64,000 nucleotides of DNA, taken from positions 124,001-188,000 of the forward strand of contig NZ_JPRO01000007.1 in the NCBI RefSeq assembly GCF_000737785.1. Reading direction: 5' to 3'. Every line of letters begins with the position of its first letter. The first letter of the stretch is position 1. The notes under the pieces are model-generated. The model had not been told where the DNA came from. It worked only from the letters and a program-made list of their open reading frames with translations, and made no database searches. Below are positions 51,303 through 64,000 of this stretch, in pieces. The stretch is from Chryseobacterium luteum. Lineage in GTDB: Bacteria > Bacteroidota > Bacteroidia > Flavobacteriales > Weeksellaceae. Made by a program: the position numbers and the translations under genes.

Positions 51303-54300
51303 TTAGTGTTTGTAATTGTAATTCATTTCTTTCAGGATGTTCCCATTGGCATCCACGATGGATTGCAGCCTGCCTGCGGAATCATACTTATAAAATTCCC
51401 TGAGACCTGTTGACGGAGTTACGCTTGTTACTCCTATAAGCGGATCATAGGTGTAAGCCGTAATGCTGTAACTTTTAAGGGCATCCTGATTCCTGAAAGT
51501 ATCCAGAGCCGTCATGAGCTCTTTCTCCGTTCCTGCATCTATATCTGCATTGGATCCGGCAATAATATCGGCAGCAAGACTTACCGCCTGCTGATAGGTT
51601 GCACCTTCAATCTTTGCAATAGGCAGGGTATTGTTATATCCCCAGATAATAGCGGTAGGAATGCTACCTTTCGTCGTGTACTGAAGGATATTTCCTTTAT
51701 TATCATATTGGTTATACTCAATTTTATTTTCTGCTACAGAGGAATTATCCTTATTGAATTTTTGTACGGACACCGGAAGGATCAAATTAGTAGTCTGAGC
51801 ATTTTTGGCATACACGGTTTTTGTTTTTGAAATCGTTTTGCCGTTTTCTTTGACTTCCGTCAGGATAGGAACACTTATCATATTGGCGGTAATCATGTCT
51901 GTTTGGTTCTGCTCATGGGCATACTGGTAATTGAATTCTGCTATAGAACCATCAGAAGATATGGTTTTCTGGGAAGTCATCCCGTAATGGTTGGGGCTAT
52001 TATAAAAGTATTCAGCCTCCATTTTTACAGTCTTTCCATCTAAATAATCTATGATTTCTGAGTTATCAATGCTGAAAGTATCTGTAATAAAGGGATAAAA
52101 CAGGTAGCTGTAAAATGGAGTAGCATTCTTTTTCCGTGCCTCAAAATATCCTCCGAAATTACTGATGGAGAATTTATTTTTACTCGTATATTCATTGGTT
52201 ACTGAACGCAAGAGATTGTTATTTTCATCATAATCCTTTTTGTATAAAAGCAGCCCGTTTCTCCAGCTAAATACACTGGCGGTAAGATCACTGTTAATAG
52301 TTCCCTCTGTGTAATATTCAGGGTCTGTCTTCATGTCAAATGTGTATGAATACTCTGTACGTCCCAGTGTTCTTAATTGTGCGTCTATCCTTTTTTCGGT
52401 AACCCTGTCATAAATTACTGAAGCCATCGCAAGGTTAGCCAAAGGAGAGACTGGTGTACTGCTTATTTTAGATTCGGAAAAATTAAGACCCGCCGTGTAG
52501 TTAAATATAAAAACAGGATAATCCATTATATTGCCGCTGGATATGGTCTCTCCATTTTGAATGTAATCATATTCATATTGTTTTGTCAGTAATGGAGTTC
52601 CATCCGAATCAAAAAGTTTAATATGTTTTGTTCTAAGTCCTCCAACAATAAGGTTATTAGGATCATCTAAAAGTTCATCCCAGTAAGCAACAACGCTGAA
52701 CCCCAAAGTCTGGCTATTGCCGTTCCCTGTTTTTAAAGCGATGACATCATATTCTCCTTTGGGCAGGTTAAGAGATAGCTGAGACTGCGCTATGGTCATA
52801 TTTGTAGAATTATTAACCCCTGCTATTTTTACAGTATATTTACAGTCACTGCTGTTTAATTGATTGGTACAGCCTTCTACATTGGTGTTTAATGTAACAG
52901 TACTACCCGGGCGGTTGATTGATAATCTCTGCCTGTACTCTGGTTTATCTATTACGGTAACATTAACCGGACCAATATCTTTGTCTGCTTCAAGCCAGAA
53001 ATTCTTGGTTTCAGTTTCTCCGAACCTAACAACAGCTGGACGTACAACTCTGGAAACCCGGTTAGATTCATATTCGTAAGTTATAGATCCTCCGGTAGGG
53101 TAAATAATTTTTTCAAGTATACAGGCTTTGGCGTATTCCAAAGAAACATTTCTCTTTGCAGTTCCGGCATCTGTAAAATAACCCACTGTTTTAGGAATCA
53201 GTTCCGAATTGCTTTCTCCGTTATAAAATCCCCATGCATCCTGTGAGTAGCTGTATTTGTTCGGTAAATTTCTGGAATTATATATAAATTCATATTTCTG
53301 TGGCATTGAGTCCGTACCGTTGTAGATATTTACATTATCAAGCTTAAGCCGGTATCCGTCTTCTGCAAAATAATAATAGTGATCGTATGGCTTTGAATTG
53401 TCAGAAGTAAAATAGCTGTAATTGAAGACTGCTTTTTTTATTAACCTCCCATTTTCCTTCACCTTAATTTCTTTCAGGGCTTTGTTATTAGCCAAGTCTT
53501 GTCTATTGGCTGTATCATCAATAAATTCAATCTCAGTTGTATTATATTTGATTTTTTCCAAAGACATAGCTGTAATTCTTCTCTGACTGTAATTGATGTA
53601 TTTAACTTTTTCACTAGGAAAAAATTTCACTGTAGATTCGCCTGCTTTAGAATAATATTGATAAGTCGGATTTTGCTTGTATTGGAATTCTAAAATATTA
53701 TTTTTTGTATCTTCTATTTTAACTAAATACCATGTCAGAATATGGGGAAGTGTACTGCTGGGGCCTCCTACAGCTCCCTGAGTATCACTTGCAAGGGTAA
53801 TAGTCTGTGAGAGATCGGAATACTCTACATTATTGTTTATCCCAAAATAGTACTTGGCCCCATTAGTATCCGTCAATATCCAGGAAATAATTTTACCATT
53901 ATTGTATTGAGGCTCCAATTTTACATTACTTAATGGTGCCTGAACAAACCTTGCATTTTGCTTGTCGTAAAAGAAACGAAACTGCATTCCGTTTGCGCTG
54001 ACGGTATATTCATCGGGTTCTGTATCAATATATTCTTTTTGAGATTGTAATATATTGCCTTGCTCGCTATCATGAACCATTAATTTCACTTCATCTATAT
54101 CATAAGAAGTATACATATATCCACTTCCAGAAATATCATCCGGAGAGTCTTTCACGGTACGGGTGATCATTCCCATAGCACTCATATTCCAGCCCAACCC
54201 GGTCCTTCCAGCCATTTCTTCAACTCTGATTCCTCCTGCATGGTATTGCAAGCTGATTGGATAAGACCATTGATTACCTATTGTAAGGTTGTAAACAGGA

Positions 54301-54473
54301 ATTGTAATCTCAGGAATCCCACGGCTTAGGGTCATAGGCTGATCTATAAATTTACCTATGGAAGATACTTCCGGGGTAGGAGGAAATACAATAGATCTGT
54401 CCGTCTGTCCAGCTAGTCTGTTTATCACCAATAGCATTGCAGATAAGAATAATATTCTTTTTTTAATTTTCAT
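51303..54473 (-). CDS. SpvB-like/YD-repeat large exported protein, Rhs partner
   Basis: 1056 aa with signal peptide (ILFLSAMLLVINRLAGQ). The N-terminal part ISLQYHAGGIRVEEMAGRTG, LGWNMSAMGMITR is like the SpvB/TcaC start of Tc and Rhs shells. Long beta-rich middle. C-terminal YDPLIGVTSVTPSTGLREFY and KYDSAGRLQSIVDANGNILK are YD repeats. There is no toxin tip. It starts 7 bp after the T9SS-sorted gene and ends 10 bp before the Rhs gene, so it probably builds part of the same surface structure. Confidence 0.75.
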   Translation of the reverse strand: MKIKKRILFLSAMLLVINRLAGQTDRSIVFPPTPEVSSIGKFIDQPMTLSRGIPEITIPVYNLTIGNQWSYPISLQYHAGGIRVEEMAGRTGLGWNMSAMGMITRTVKDSPDDISGSGYMYTSYDIDEVKLMVHDSEQGNILQSQKEYIDTEPDEYTVSANGMQFRFFYDKQNARFVQAPLSNVKLEPQYNNGKIISWILTDTNGAKYYFGINNNVEYSDLSQTITLASDTQGAVGGPSSTLPHILTWYLVKIEDTKNNILEFQYKQNPTYQYYSKAGESTVKFFPSEKVKYINYSQRRITAMSLEKIKYNTTEIEFIDDTANRQDLANNKALKEIKVKENGRLIKKAVFNYSYFTSDNSKPYDHYYYFAEDGYRLKLDNVNIYNGTDSMPQKYEFIYNSRNLPNKYSYSQDAWGFYNGESNSELIPKTVGYFTDAGTAKRNVSLEYAKACILEKIIYPTGGSITYEYESNRVSRVVRPAVVRFGETETKNFWLEADKDIGPVNVTVIDKPEYRQRLSINRPGSTVTLNTNVEGCTNQLNSSDCKYTVKIAGVNNSTNMTIAQSQLSLNLPKGEYDVIALKTGNGNSQTLGFSVVAYWDELLDDPNNLIVGGLRTKHIKLFDSDGTPLLTKQYEYDYIQNGETISSGNIMDYPVFIFNYTAGLNFSESKISSTPVSPLANLAMASVIYDRVTEKRIDAQLRTLGRTEYSYTFDMKTDPEYYTEGTINSDLTASVFSWRNGLLLYKKDYDENNNLLRSVTNEYTSKNKFSISNFGGYFEARKKNATPFYSYLFYPFITDTFSIDNSEIIDYLDGKTVKMEAEYFYNSPNHYGMTSQKTISSDGSIAEFNYQYAHEQNQTDMITANMISVPILTEVKENGKTISKTKTVYAKNAQTTNLILPVSVQKFNKDNSSVAENKIEYNQYDNKGNILQYTTKGSIPTAIIWGYNNTLPIAKIEGATYQQAVSLAADIIAGSNADIDAGTEKELMTALDTFRNQDALKSYSITAYTYDPLIGVTSVTPSTGLREFYKYDSAGRLQSIVDANGNILKEMNYNYKH

Positions 54474-54480
54474 TTGTGTT

Positions 54481-56022
54481 CTATTTTTTGATTAACTTGG
54501 CACTAGCTGTTTTACCCAAATCTGTTTTTATCGTCACCAGATAAGCCCCCTGAATTAAGTTTTGAGTACCCAACTTAGTCACTTTATTCTTAGTCTTCAA
54601 GCTCTGAAGCTGCCTTCCGCCCATATCATACAGCATAATATCAGCCTCTTTAAAATCAAACCCTATTTCAACATAAGCATAATCAGACATCGGATTCGGA
54701 TAAATCTTTATATCCTGCTTTTCAATTAACTGATCTAGCTGCTTATCTCCCAGCTTCACAATCTTCCAGTTTTCCTTTCCGAGTTCTTCCGCACTTGTTC
54801 CCGCCAGAATAATGGAGCCGTCTCTGTTCAATTTGATGTCAGATAATTTTTCTTCTTTTTTTCTGGATTCTCCTTTCACGTGTTTTCTCCACTGCTCGCT
54901 GCCATCCTGATCCAGGTACAGCATCCAGAAGGTTTCATCGGTGGTTTCTATACGGCCTTCTGCCTGGGTATAACCTCCTAATAAAATCCCTTTTGAAGAT
55001 TGATCATCTGCTGAGTGAAGCACGCTAATTCCCATCAGAATATCCCGGTTCCCAAAATTGTAGGATTTCTGCCAAAGCTCTTCGCCTCTTTCATTTAAAG
55101 AGATCAACCATAGGTCTGTTCCTTCGGTGATTCCTGCCGATTTGTTTCCTGATCTTTCTGATCTGGATTCTCCACCGATTAAATAGCCTGTGGAAGTAAG
55201 AGCTAATGTTCTGATATGGTCATCTGCTTTTCCGCCGAAGTTCTTTTCCCATTCAACCTTTCCTTCCTTGTTAAGTTTGATGATATAATAATCTCCTTCA
55301 CCATAGTTTTCAGTTTTCTTTGAACCTCCCATATTGCTTCTGGAATAGATCCCTAACAAAGCACCGCCATCTTTAGTGGGAATCATTTTCTCTACTTCAT
55401 CAAGGCCTTTTCCGCCTAAAATGGATTGAGAAAGCTCTTTTCCGTTCTTATCTAATTTAACAATCAAAATATCTTTGGAACCGTAACCTTTAGCTGAATT
55501 CTGAACATTCCCAGCTACAAAAAATCCGAGATCAGTTGTTTGAATGATCGATCTGGCCTCTTCATCGGAAGAGCTTCCCAATGTTTTCTGCCACAATTCA
55601 TTCCCGAATTCATTCAATCGAATAAGCCAGATGTCTGATCCACCTTTGCTGTCGTCTTTCTTATCCAGACCTTTTCCGGAATAGGAAGTACCGGAAAGCA
55701 GAAAACCACCATCCTGTGTAGAAACAGCAGCAGATAAATAATCATGATTCTGACCAGAAATGTATTTTTCCCAGACTTCCTGCCCCTGTTGATTCAATTT
55801 GATTATATGAAAATCGTAACCGTTATTTTGTTTATTTCCATCCAGAATTTTGGATGTTTGGATTGAGCTTCCCGTAATTAAGTATTGTTGGTCAATAGTA
55901 GTTGTCACCTGGCTTAGAAAATCCTGTGTCGAGGATTTGATATCTTTCTGCCACAGTACTTCCTGGGCAGACAATCCCAGAACCGTGCATAGAATAAATG
56001 CACCAGAGTAAAGTTTATTCAT
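54481..56022 (-). CDS. T9SS type A sorting domain protein with beta-propeller-like repeats
   Basis: 513 aa with signal peptide (KLYSGAFILCTVLGLSAQ). About seven repeats of the type GGSDIWLIRLNEFGNELWQK and GEGDYYIIKLNKEGKVEWEK suggest a propeller. The C-terminal domain IKIYPNPMSDYAYVEIGFDF, YDMGGRQLQSLKTKNKVTKL ending KTASAKLIKK is a T9SS type A sorting signal, so it should be exported through the T9SS. It is first in the Rhs operon and may be the cell-surface anchor or export partner of the next two products. Confidence 0.85.
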   Translation of the reverse strand: MNKLYSGAFILCTVLGLSAQEVLWQKDIKSSTQDFLSQVTTTIDQQYLITGSSIQTSKILDGNKQNNGYDFHIIKLNQQGQEVWEKYISGQNHDYLSAAVSTQDGGFLLSGTSYSGKGLDKKDDSKGGSDIWLIRLNEFGNELWQKTLGSSSDEEARSIIQTTDLGFFVAGNVQNSAKGYGSKDILIVKLDKNGKELSQSILGGKGLDEVEKMIPTKDGGALLGIYSRSNMGGSKKTENYGEGDYYIIKLNKEGKVEWEKNFGGKADDHIRTLALTSTGYLIGGESRSERSGNKSAGITEGTDLWLISLNERGEELWQKSYNFGNRDILMGISVLHSADDQSSKGILLGGYTQAEGRIETTDETFWMLYLDQDGSEQWRKHVKGESRKKEEKLSDIKLNRDGSIILAGTSAEELGKENWKIVKLGDKQLDQLIEKQDIKIYPNPMSDYAYVEIGFDFKEADIMLYDMGGRQLQSLKTKNKVTKLGTQNLIQGAYLVTIKTDLGKTASAKLIKK

Positions 56023-56064
56023 CTGTTTGTGTATTTAATATTAGTTTTATTTATAATTTTCCGG

Positions 56065-56093
56065 CAAATTTAACATTTTTTAACGTATTTCAA
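56065..56093 (-). promoter_or_regulatory. Promoter of the Rhs operon
   Basis: On the minus strand: TTG (56091-56093), 18-bp spacer, TAAATTTG (56065-56072), 42 bp before the start of the first gene. Confidence 0.72.
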
Positions 56094-56270
56094 GTCCCGT
56101 TAATGAGATTTAATATGAATATTATCAATTACTCGTGTTTTTCTCCTAAACTTTGACTTTGATAAACAAATCTACTGCTGCATAGCGACAGAACTTGTCG
56201 TGTTAAATTATAGATACAATTATTTCATAAAAACTGGAAAACATAGGAAATTTTAGTTAAAAGAATACTC

Positions 56271-56278
56271 TATTTTTG
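56271..56278 (+). promoter_or_regulatory. -7 box upstream of the WG-repeat-like gene
   Basis: TATTTTTG (TAnnTTTG), 62 bp before ATG 56341. No clear TTG at -33. Confidence 0.45.
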
Positions 56279-56340
56279 TAAATTAAGGAAACAAACCTTT
56301 TACTATATTAAAGGTTATGAAATCATTATATAATATTGAA

Positions 56341-57327
56341 ATGAAAACTTGTATCACAATTTTAATTCTTCTTTGTACCTGCAAAAATTTATTTTCTCAA
56401 AATAAAATTGAGTTTGATAAATTTCCATTCGATATTGAAACATTAAAAAATCTATCCTATAAAAAAGATTCAATAATGCCAACATTTATTGATGATAAGT
56501 TTTATTATATTAATACAAAAACAAATAAAAAAATATCAGATGTGGGTTTTCACACTGCTTATCCTTTCGTTGGCAGAAAATCTACATTGATAAAATTAGA
56601 CGATAATTTTGGGATAATTGATATAAGTGGTAATGTATCAGTTAAACCAATCTACAAAATATTTCAATTGTGGCACACACCAATGCGAGAAAATTTCGTT
56701 GCATTATGCCACACAAATAATTGTTCTTCGTTTGATGTTTTTGATTTATCTAAAGGAGATTATGTAACTCCGGGTCTTGGCTGTGCAGAACCTTATTTTG
56801 AAAGAGAAAGATTAATTTCATTTAAAGGGAAAAATAAAAAATATGGTGTAAATAAATTGGATAAAAATTATCAAAATGAAAATACCATTATAAAACCTGT
56901 TTTTGATTCCATTTATTATATCAAAAGAAATTTAGTTATTGCCAAAAAAAACGGAAAAATAGGTATTGTTGATGAAAACAATAAACTTATGCTCCCGTTT
57001 ACATATAGTAAAGTTATTCTATCAACAGAGAATCCGGATCTAATTGGTTTGAAAATCAATTCGGTTTGGGAATATTATAATTTACTTCGCACACCAACTT
57101 TAGTTTTAAAAAGTAAATTTGAATGCAGGAATATAGGTGGAATAATTATAAATGATGGCTTTGGAATCTATAAAGCAAATGATAAATACAATATCTTGTT
57201 TAAGGATGGCTCTTCATTAAATAAAAATTATGACTGGATTTCGGATAAAGGCACAATTGCAATTGATAATAACAAAGTTTATATATTTGGAAACGACAAA
57301 AAGCCTTTTCTATATTACGAAAAATAA
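56341..57327 (+). CDS. Exported WG-repeat-like protein
   Basis: 328 aa from ATG 56341 (MKTCITILILLCTCKNLFSQ signal peptide); an ATG eight codons earlier is also possible. Repeats of the WG type (FGIIDISGNVSVKPIYK, IGIVDENNKLMLPFTYSKV) carry the pattern GxxDxxG...P.Y, though the tryptophan is often replaced. Function unknown; WG repeats usually form beta structures for binding. The sequence is distinctly AT-rich. It is divergent from the Rhs operon. Confidence 0.65.
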   Translation: MKTCITILILLCTCKNLFSQNKIEFDKFPFDIETLKNLSYKKDSIMPTFIDDKFYYINTKTNKKISDVGFHTAYPFVGRKSTLIKLDDNFGIIDISGNVSVKPIYKIFQLWHTPMRENFVALCHTNNCSSFDVFDLSKGDYVTPGLGCAEPYFERERLISFKGKNKKYGVNKLDKNYQNENTIIKPVFDSIYYIKRNLVIAKKNGKIGIVDENNKLMLPFTYSKVILSTENPDLIGLKINSVWEYYNLLRTPTLVLKSKFECRNIGGIIINDGFGIYKANDKYNILFKDGSSLNKNYDWISDKGTIAIDNNKVYIFGNDKKPFLYYEK

Positions 57328-57427
57328 AAAACATACACATGCCTAGGTATTGGACGGCTTGAATTGGACATTTATACAAGTACCGCTTGTGTTTTTCTAT
57401 TGAACTCTTGCAATAAAAATCCTCGCC

Positions 57428-57459
57428 TTTGGCAATACCAAACCATTATCCTAATTTTG
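57428..57459 (+). promoter_or_regulatory. Promoter of the alpha/beta hydrolase gene
   Basis: TTTG (57428-57431), 20-bp spacer, TAATTTTG (57452-57459). The start codon is only 10 bp downstream, so the message would have almost no leader, or a later start is used. Confidence 0.6.
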
Positions 57460-57469
57460 TAAAAACCGT

Positions 57470-58309
57470 ATGCATAAAAGAAATTTAAAACAAATTCTGG
57501 CGATACTTTTTTTGACTTTAACTGCAAGTTTCGCTTTTGCACAGAAAAAAGAGTTCCGGGAAACGACCGTTGACAGTTTAACTTTCGTAAATAATAGAAA
57601 AACATTAAACAGTCTGAATACTGATGTCTTTGTAAAAAAAATATTTACTAAAGAAAATATACAAATTCCTTACAGGCTTCTAACACCAAAAAATAATATT
57701 GATAATCAAAAATATCCTTTAGTAATTACTTTCCACAACTCTACCCGAATTGGAAATGATAATGAAAATCAACTTGAGCCATTTGCGAAAATTTGGCTGA
57801 GACCCGAAATTTATAATAAATATCAATGTTATGTAATTGCACCGCAATTCAGCACCCGTTCTTCAAATTATGAAAAAAATAGGGAGGGCATTCAAATTTC
57901 AACACCTTCAAAAGATGTTTTTGCCTTATTGGAATTAATTCAAAATGTAGAAAAAGAATATCCGAACATTGATAAAAACAGGATTTACTTAATTGGTTAT
58001 TCTATGGGTGGTTCAACTGCACAAAATGTACTGAATAGTGCGCCAGACAAATTTGCGGCGGCTGTTTCTGTTGCAGCCGTTCCTGATTTTTCAAATCTTA
58101 AAAAATTAAGCAAGAAAAGTATATGGCTTATTCATGGGGGAAAAGATGATGAGAATCCTTATATCGGAAGTCTTGAATTGTTTAATAAATTATCTTCAAA
58201 CAAAAATTTGACTTTTACAACTTTAAGTAACCTGAATCATAATAATATTGTCATTCCGTTTTTACTAACTGAGGAAATTCCCAAATGGCTATTTGAAAGA
58301 CATAAATAA
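57470..58309 (+). CDS. Exported alpha/beta hydrolase (serine esterase/peptidase-like)
   Basis: 279 aa with signal peptide (ILAILFLTLTASFAFAQ). Alpha/beta-hydrolase features: YPLVITFHNSTRIGND (oxyanion strand), nucleophile elbow GYSMGGSTA, acid in WLIHGGKDDENP and His in LSNLNHNNIV. The family (dienelactone hydrolase/PHB depolymerase-like, Peptidase S9-like) acts on esters or peptides; the substrate is unknown. It is an AT-rich accessory gene between the Rhs region and the beta-galactosidase. Confidence 0.8.
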   Translation: MHKRNLKQILAILFLTLTASFAFAQKKEFRETTVDSLTFVNNRKTLNSLNTDVFVKKIFTKENIQIPYRLLTPKNNIDNQKYPLVITFHNSTRIGNDNENQLEPFAKIWLRPEIYNKYQCYVIAPQFSTRSSNYEKNREGIQISTPSKDVFALLELIQNVEKEYPNIDKNRIYLIGYSMGGSTAQNVLNSAPDKFAAAVSVAAVPDFSNLKKLSKKSIWLIHGGKDDENPYIGSLELFNKLSSNKNLTFTTLSNLNHNNIVIPFLLTEEIPKWLFERHK

Positions 58310-58427
58310 AAAACTGCAGCTATAATTTGACCTTTCTGATACTGGGAATTATTGGACAAAATAATACAAATGAATTTCGAACACTTTATGTTTTAAAGAA
58401 AACCGGTAATTACAGCAGAAATAAATA

Positions 58428-58949
58428 ATGACAAATAAAAATTACACCATTTTTAGACGAAATTATGAAGGTACCATTTCAAAGAAATTAGAAATTGAGA
58501 AAGAAGAATTTCATAGTGACTATTATGAAACCAAACAACCTTTTGGTTTAGCTATTTTCGGGGGTTTAATGTTTTTGTCTGCCCTATACATAATGCTGCT
58601 TAAATCCCATATACTTTATGGATTTTTAATAATTACCATAGGTTTGTTTTTCATTTATGGCGGACTTAAAAGAAGCAAATTAATTTTCAGAATTTCTAAA
58701 AATGGCATATGGACAGATGAATTCGGATTTATCTACTTTCGACATATTGAGCGTTTTGAATTTTATAGATATATAGGGAAACACAGTTCGGAACGGCTGA
58801 AAATTTACATTAAGAATTATAAAATCTACAAAATGGAAAAACCATTTTTAGAACAGCAAATATCTCATATTGACAACTATGGAAACCTAAAAAACATACT
58901 TGACAACGCTTTGAAAACGGCAAATAACAGGAACAAAAATCAATTCTAA
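58428..58949 (+). CDS. Small membrane protein, two TM helices
   Basis: 173 aa with a TM pair FGLAIFGGLMFLSALYIMLL and LYGFLIITIGLFFIYGGL separated by a short loop, then a soluble C-terminal part (IFRISKNGIWTDEFGFIYFR, YIKNYKIYKMEKPF). This pattern recalls PH-like bacterial membrane proteins (bPH), but it is not certain. It is AT-rich and stands alone. Confidence 0.6.
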   Translation: MTNKNYTIFRRNYEGTISKKLEIEKEEFHSDYYETKQPFGLAIFGGLMFLSALYIMLLKSHILYGFLIITIGLFFIYGGLKRSKLIFRISKNGIWTDEFGFIYFRHIERFEFYRYIGKHSSERLKIYIKNYKIYKMEKPFLEQQISHIDNYGNLKNILDNALKTANNRNKNQF

Positions 58950-59104
58950 AAGGATTGTATGTCTGCGAGATAAAATTCAACTATTCCTGTGCTTCGATTT
59001 GCCTAAGTCGAACTAGCTTTTCCGCCACAACGCAAAGCCCAAAATGTATATTTATGAGTCATAATAAAAATATTTTAAACACATTCAGGTTATTCAAAAT
59101 GTAG

Positions 59105-62299
<3,195 letters not shown>

Positions 62300-62546
62300 G
62301 CTTGACCACTTTAATGAGGCTATAAATAATATCTTTTGAAACTCTAAAGAATATGGCAGTCTCAGAAATAGAAATAAAAAGCCTTGTCTGAATATCAGCA
62401 ATTTTTAAATACCTGTTAAAAAAACAGCAATAAAACAACATCCTAAACTGCGCAGAATTTTTTATTTTTTTTCAGGAAATCGACAGAATTACCACTGATA
62501 TCCAATAAAATTTTCGGTACTTTAGATCCACTTTAATAATCATATT

Positions 62547-62819
62547 ATGAAAAACAAATCTCAGGTATTACTGATCATTGGTATAATTGCTTTGGTCATA
62601 GGCGGCTATCTTTATTTTCAGGCAGATGGCGACGCGGTCAATCAGAAAAATATAGAAATTGCTACAACCGCAACCAGTGCGGAAGAGGCTGCTAAACAGA
62701 TTTCTGCCAACAACCGGAGTGAAGTCGGCGGCAATTCTTTAGCATTATTTTTACTAGGTCTGGGTGGTGCAATTACTTTGGTATCTATCATCAGCATGGT
62801 AAAGAAAAAGCCGGCCTAA
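62547..62819 (+). CDS. Small membrane protein, two TM helices (DUF3185-like)
   Basis: 90 aa. TM helices VLLIIGIIALVIGGYLYFQA and LALFLLGLGGAITLVSIISM frame a soluble stretch QKNIEIATTATSAEEAAKQI. It ends KKKPA. This resembles DUF3185-type proteins. Function unknown; a single gene with its own terminator. Confidence 0.68.
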   Translation: MKNKSQVLLIIGIIALVIGGYLYFQADGDAVNQKNIEIATTATSAEEAAKQISANNRSEVGGNSLALFLLGLGGAITLVSIISMVKKKPA

Positions 62820-62843
62820 TTTAATATTCAGCATAATAAAACA

Positions 62844-62877
62844 AAAACCGCTATAAACAATTGTTCATAGCGGTTTT
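62844..62877. terminator. Terminator after the small membrane protein
   Basis: AAAACCGCTAT (62844-62854) pairs with ATAGCGGTTTT (62867-62877). Confidence 0.85.
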
Positions 62878-63223
62878 GTATGTTTATTAATTAAATGCTA
62901 ATCAATAATTATTTCACTTCTTCAAAAATAACGACTACTGATAATGAATTAGTTATGATTCAATGGTACAAATAAGGGACTGATTTAATAGTACTATTTG
63001 TAAAAATACATACTGAACAATAACTTTTTTATCATTTAGCATCTTATTTATTTCTATTTAAAATACTGATAATCAGTTTTTTACATTCTCCGTTTCATTA
63101 GGTTTACTTGATCCTGTTGAAGTACTAAACTTCACTTTCGAATCAGGAGATTTTAATATAGAAAAAAATCCCACTGATTTTCTTTGGTCTAAAAGATAAT
63201 ATTGCTAAGTAAATTTGATTTTT
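62878..63223. other. Gene-free stretch
   Basis: AT-rich, about 345 bp, no convincing frame, hairpin or promoter motif seen. Confidence 0.5.
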
Positions 63224-64000
63224 TTAATGAATAAGAATCTCTAAACAATAACAATTTCCACCATTATTAAAAGCGATTCCAAAGATTAATTCTATATTTT
63301 CAAATGTCCATTTTCTGATAACATCATCTTTTGGATCATCTTTTTCAGAATTGTAATATCCTTTGTTTTCTGCATCTACACCAAACAACTTCACAAGTTT
63401 ATCTGTTAATAGTTTTGCCTCTCTAAACATATTAAAGTTAGCATTTGAGTGGCGTTGACAATATAATTTTAAAGAACCTTTACTATTACTAATCCTATTA
63501 AAGTAATTGAAAAACTTATGATGATTTTTTAAAATCATATCATTTTCAATATTGTAGTGAGTACTATTTCTTAAAACCAAACTATTCTTTATTTCGAAAT
63601 CTAATAATTTAAAAAAAGACTTTACATCATTTTCTTCTTGTTGCAAAAATATCGTTCTGTTATTCAAAAACTCTTCAGTGGTAAAAATTTTTGTCCGTAT
63701 TTCGAAAAACTTATAAGTGATGTAAGCTTTAGTTGCTAATCCTTTATCATCAGTAACTAAAACATCTGAAAAAGACGCATACCAAGCGTGATTTGCATCT
63801 GTATGAATGCTTTCTAGAGCTTGTGATTTTCTTAATGGTTTATCTTTCGTAACATTATGCAATTCCAATGAATTAAAAAAAAGAACAAATTTGTCATATT
63901 CATTATAATCTTTAACAGCATCAAAAGTTTGTTTCATTAAGTCTGTAAAACTTTGACCTCCGAAATTTTCTTTAAACTTTTCATCAAATTGATCCCTCCA
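63224..64000 (-). CDS. Hypothetical protein, possible PIN-like segment (5' end beyond window)
   Basis: The frame stays open to the window edge: 21 further codons (WRDQFDEKFKENFGGQSFTD...) precede the first visible Met at 63937, so the real start lies outside. The part seen is 258 aa. HTDANHAWYASFSDVLVTDD, KGLATKAYITYKFF resembles the last acidic strand-helix unit of PIN-like nucleases (VTxD...KA). The remainder (IENDMILKNHHKFFNYFNRI, GGNCYCLEILIH) is not recognised. AT-rich, likely accessory. Confidence 0.55.
   Translation of the reverse strand, partial: WRDQFDEKFKENFGGQSFTDLMKQTFDAVKDYNEYDKFVLFFNSLELHNVTKDKPLRKSQALESIHTDANHAWYASFSDVLVTDDKGLATKAYITYKFFEIRTKIFTTEEFLNNRTIFLQQEENDVKSFFKLLDFEIKNSLVLRNSTHYNIENDMILKNHHKFFNYFNRISNSKGSLKLYCQRHSNANFNMFREAKLLTDKLVKLFGVDAENKGYYNSEKDDPKDDVIRKWTFENIELIFGIAFNNGGNCYCLEILIH

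Overview
The window looks like chromosome of a Chryseobacterium-type flavobacterium (Bacteroidota, Weeksellaceae). The signs are low GC, gliding genes gldB/gldC, a T9SS type A sorting domain, a PafA-type alkaline phosphatase, promoters of the Bacteroidota form TTG-N18..20-TAnnTTTG, and several families of short palindromic intergenic repeats. I saw no rRNA, tRNA or CRISPR array.

Left part (0-20 kb): housekeeping genes mixed with small accessory genes. These are Sua5/TsaC (cut by the window edge), DinB, a frameshifted GNAT gene, metB, gldC and gldB around two copies of a 146-bp repeat, a GNAT gene lying between two halves of what looks like a broken gene, nadE, and a compact barnase / archaemetzincin-like lipoprotein / barstar operon. 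Then come a TPR-AraC regulator with a paralogue lacking the HTH, pafA, a VOC/GNAT pair, and a TetR-SDR unit with two matching 18-bp operators.

Middle (20-39 kb): mdh with two perfect GC-rich hairpins at its 3' end, a bacteriophytochrome kinase with its heme oxygenase, and a porin / DASS carboxylate transporter / sdhCAB operon. After a cyclase and a membrane protein comes a standard nucleoid-associated protein (NA37). Next to it is an AT-rich, translationally coupled pair: a second, divergent NA37 protein plus a three-TM membrane protein, a possible uncharacterised defence-like system. Then follow two successive [tiny one-TM protein + 118-131 aa soluble protein] cassettes, a candidate small RNA, a thioredoxin-like protein and a stand-alone lpxD.

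Right part (39-56 kb): the most striking region. On the minus strand an operon encodes a T9SS-sorted propeller-like protein, an SpvB-like/YD protein and a full-length Rhs protein with toxin tip and immunity lipoprotein. Behind it lie at least four more C-terminal cassettes, each holding the same Rhs core end, a different toxin tip and a different immunity gene, plus decayed remnants. Each cassette is closed by a hairpin of shared design that also works as a terminator, and cassettes 1-3 restart at the same Rhs codon without a start signal. This reads as a silent library of toxin/immunity tips behind one expressed Rhs gene, ending at a truncated IS1-type transposase gene.

End (56-64 kb): a WG-repeat-like exported protein, an alpha/beta hydrolase, a GH2 beta-galactosidase, small membrane proteins, and a gene with a possible PIN-like segment that runs off the window.
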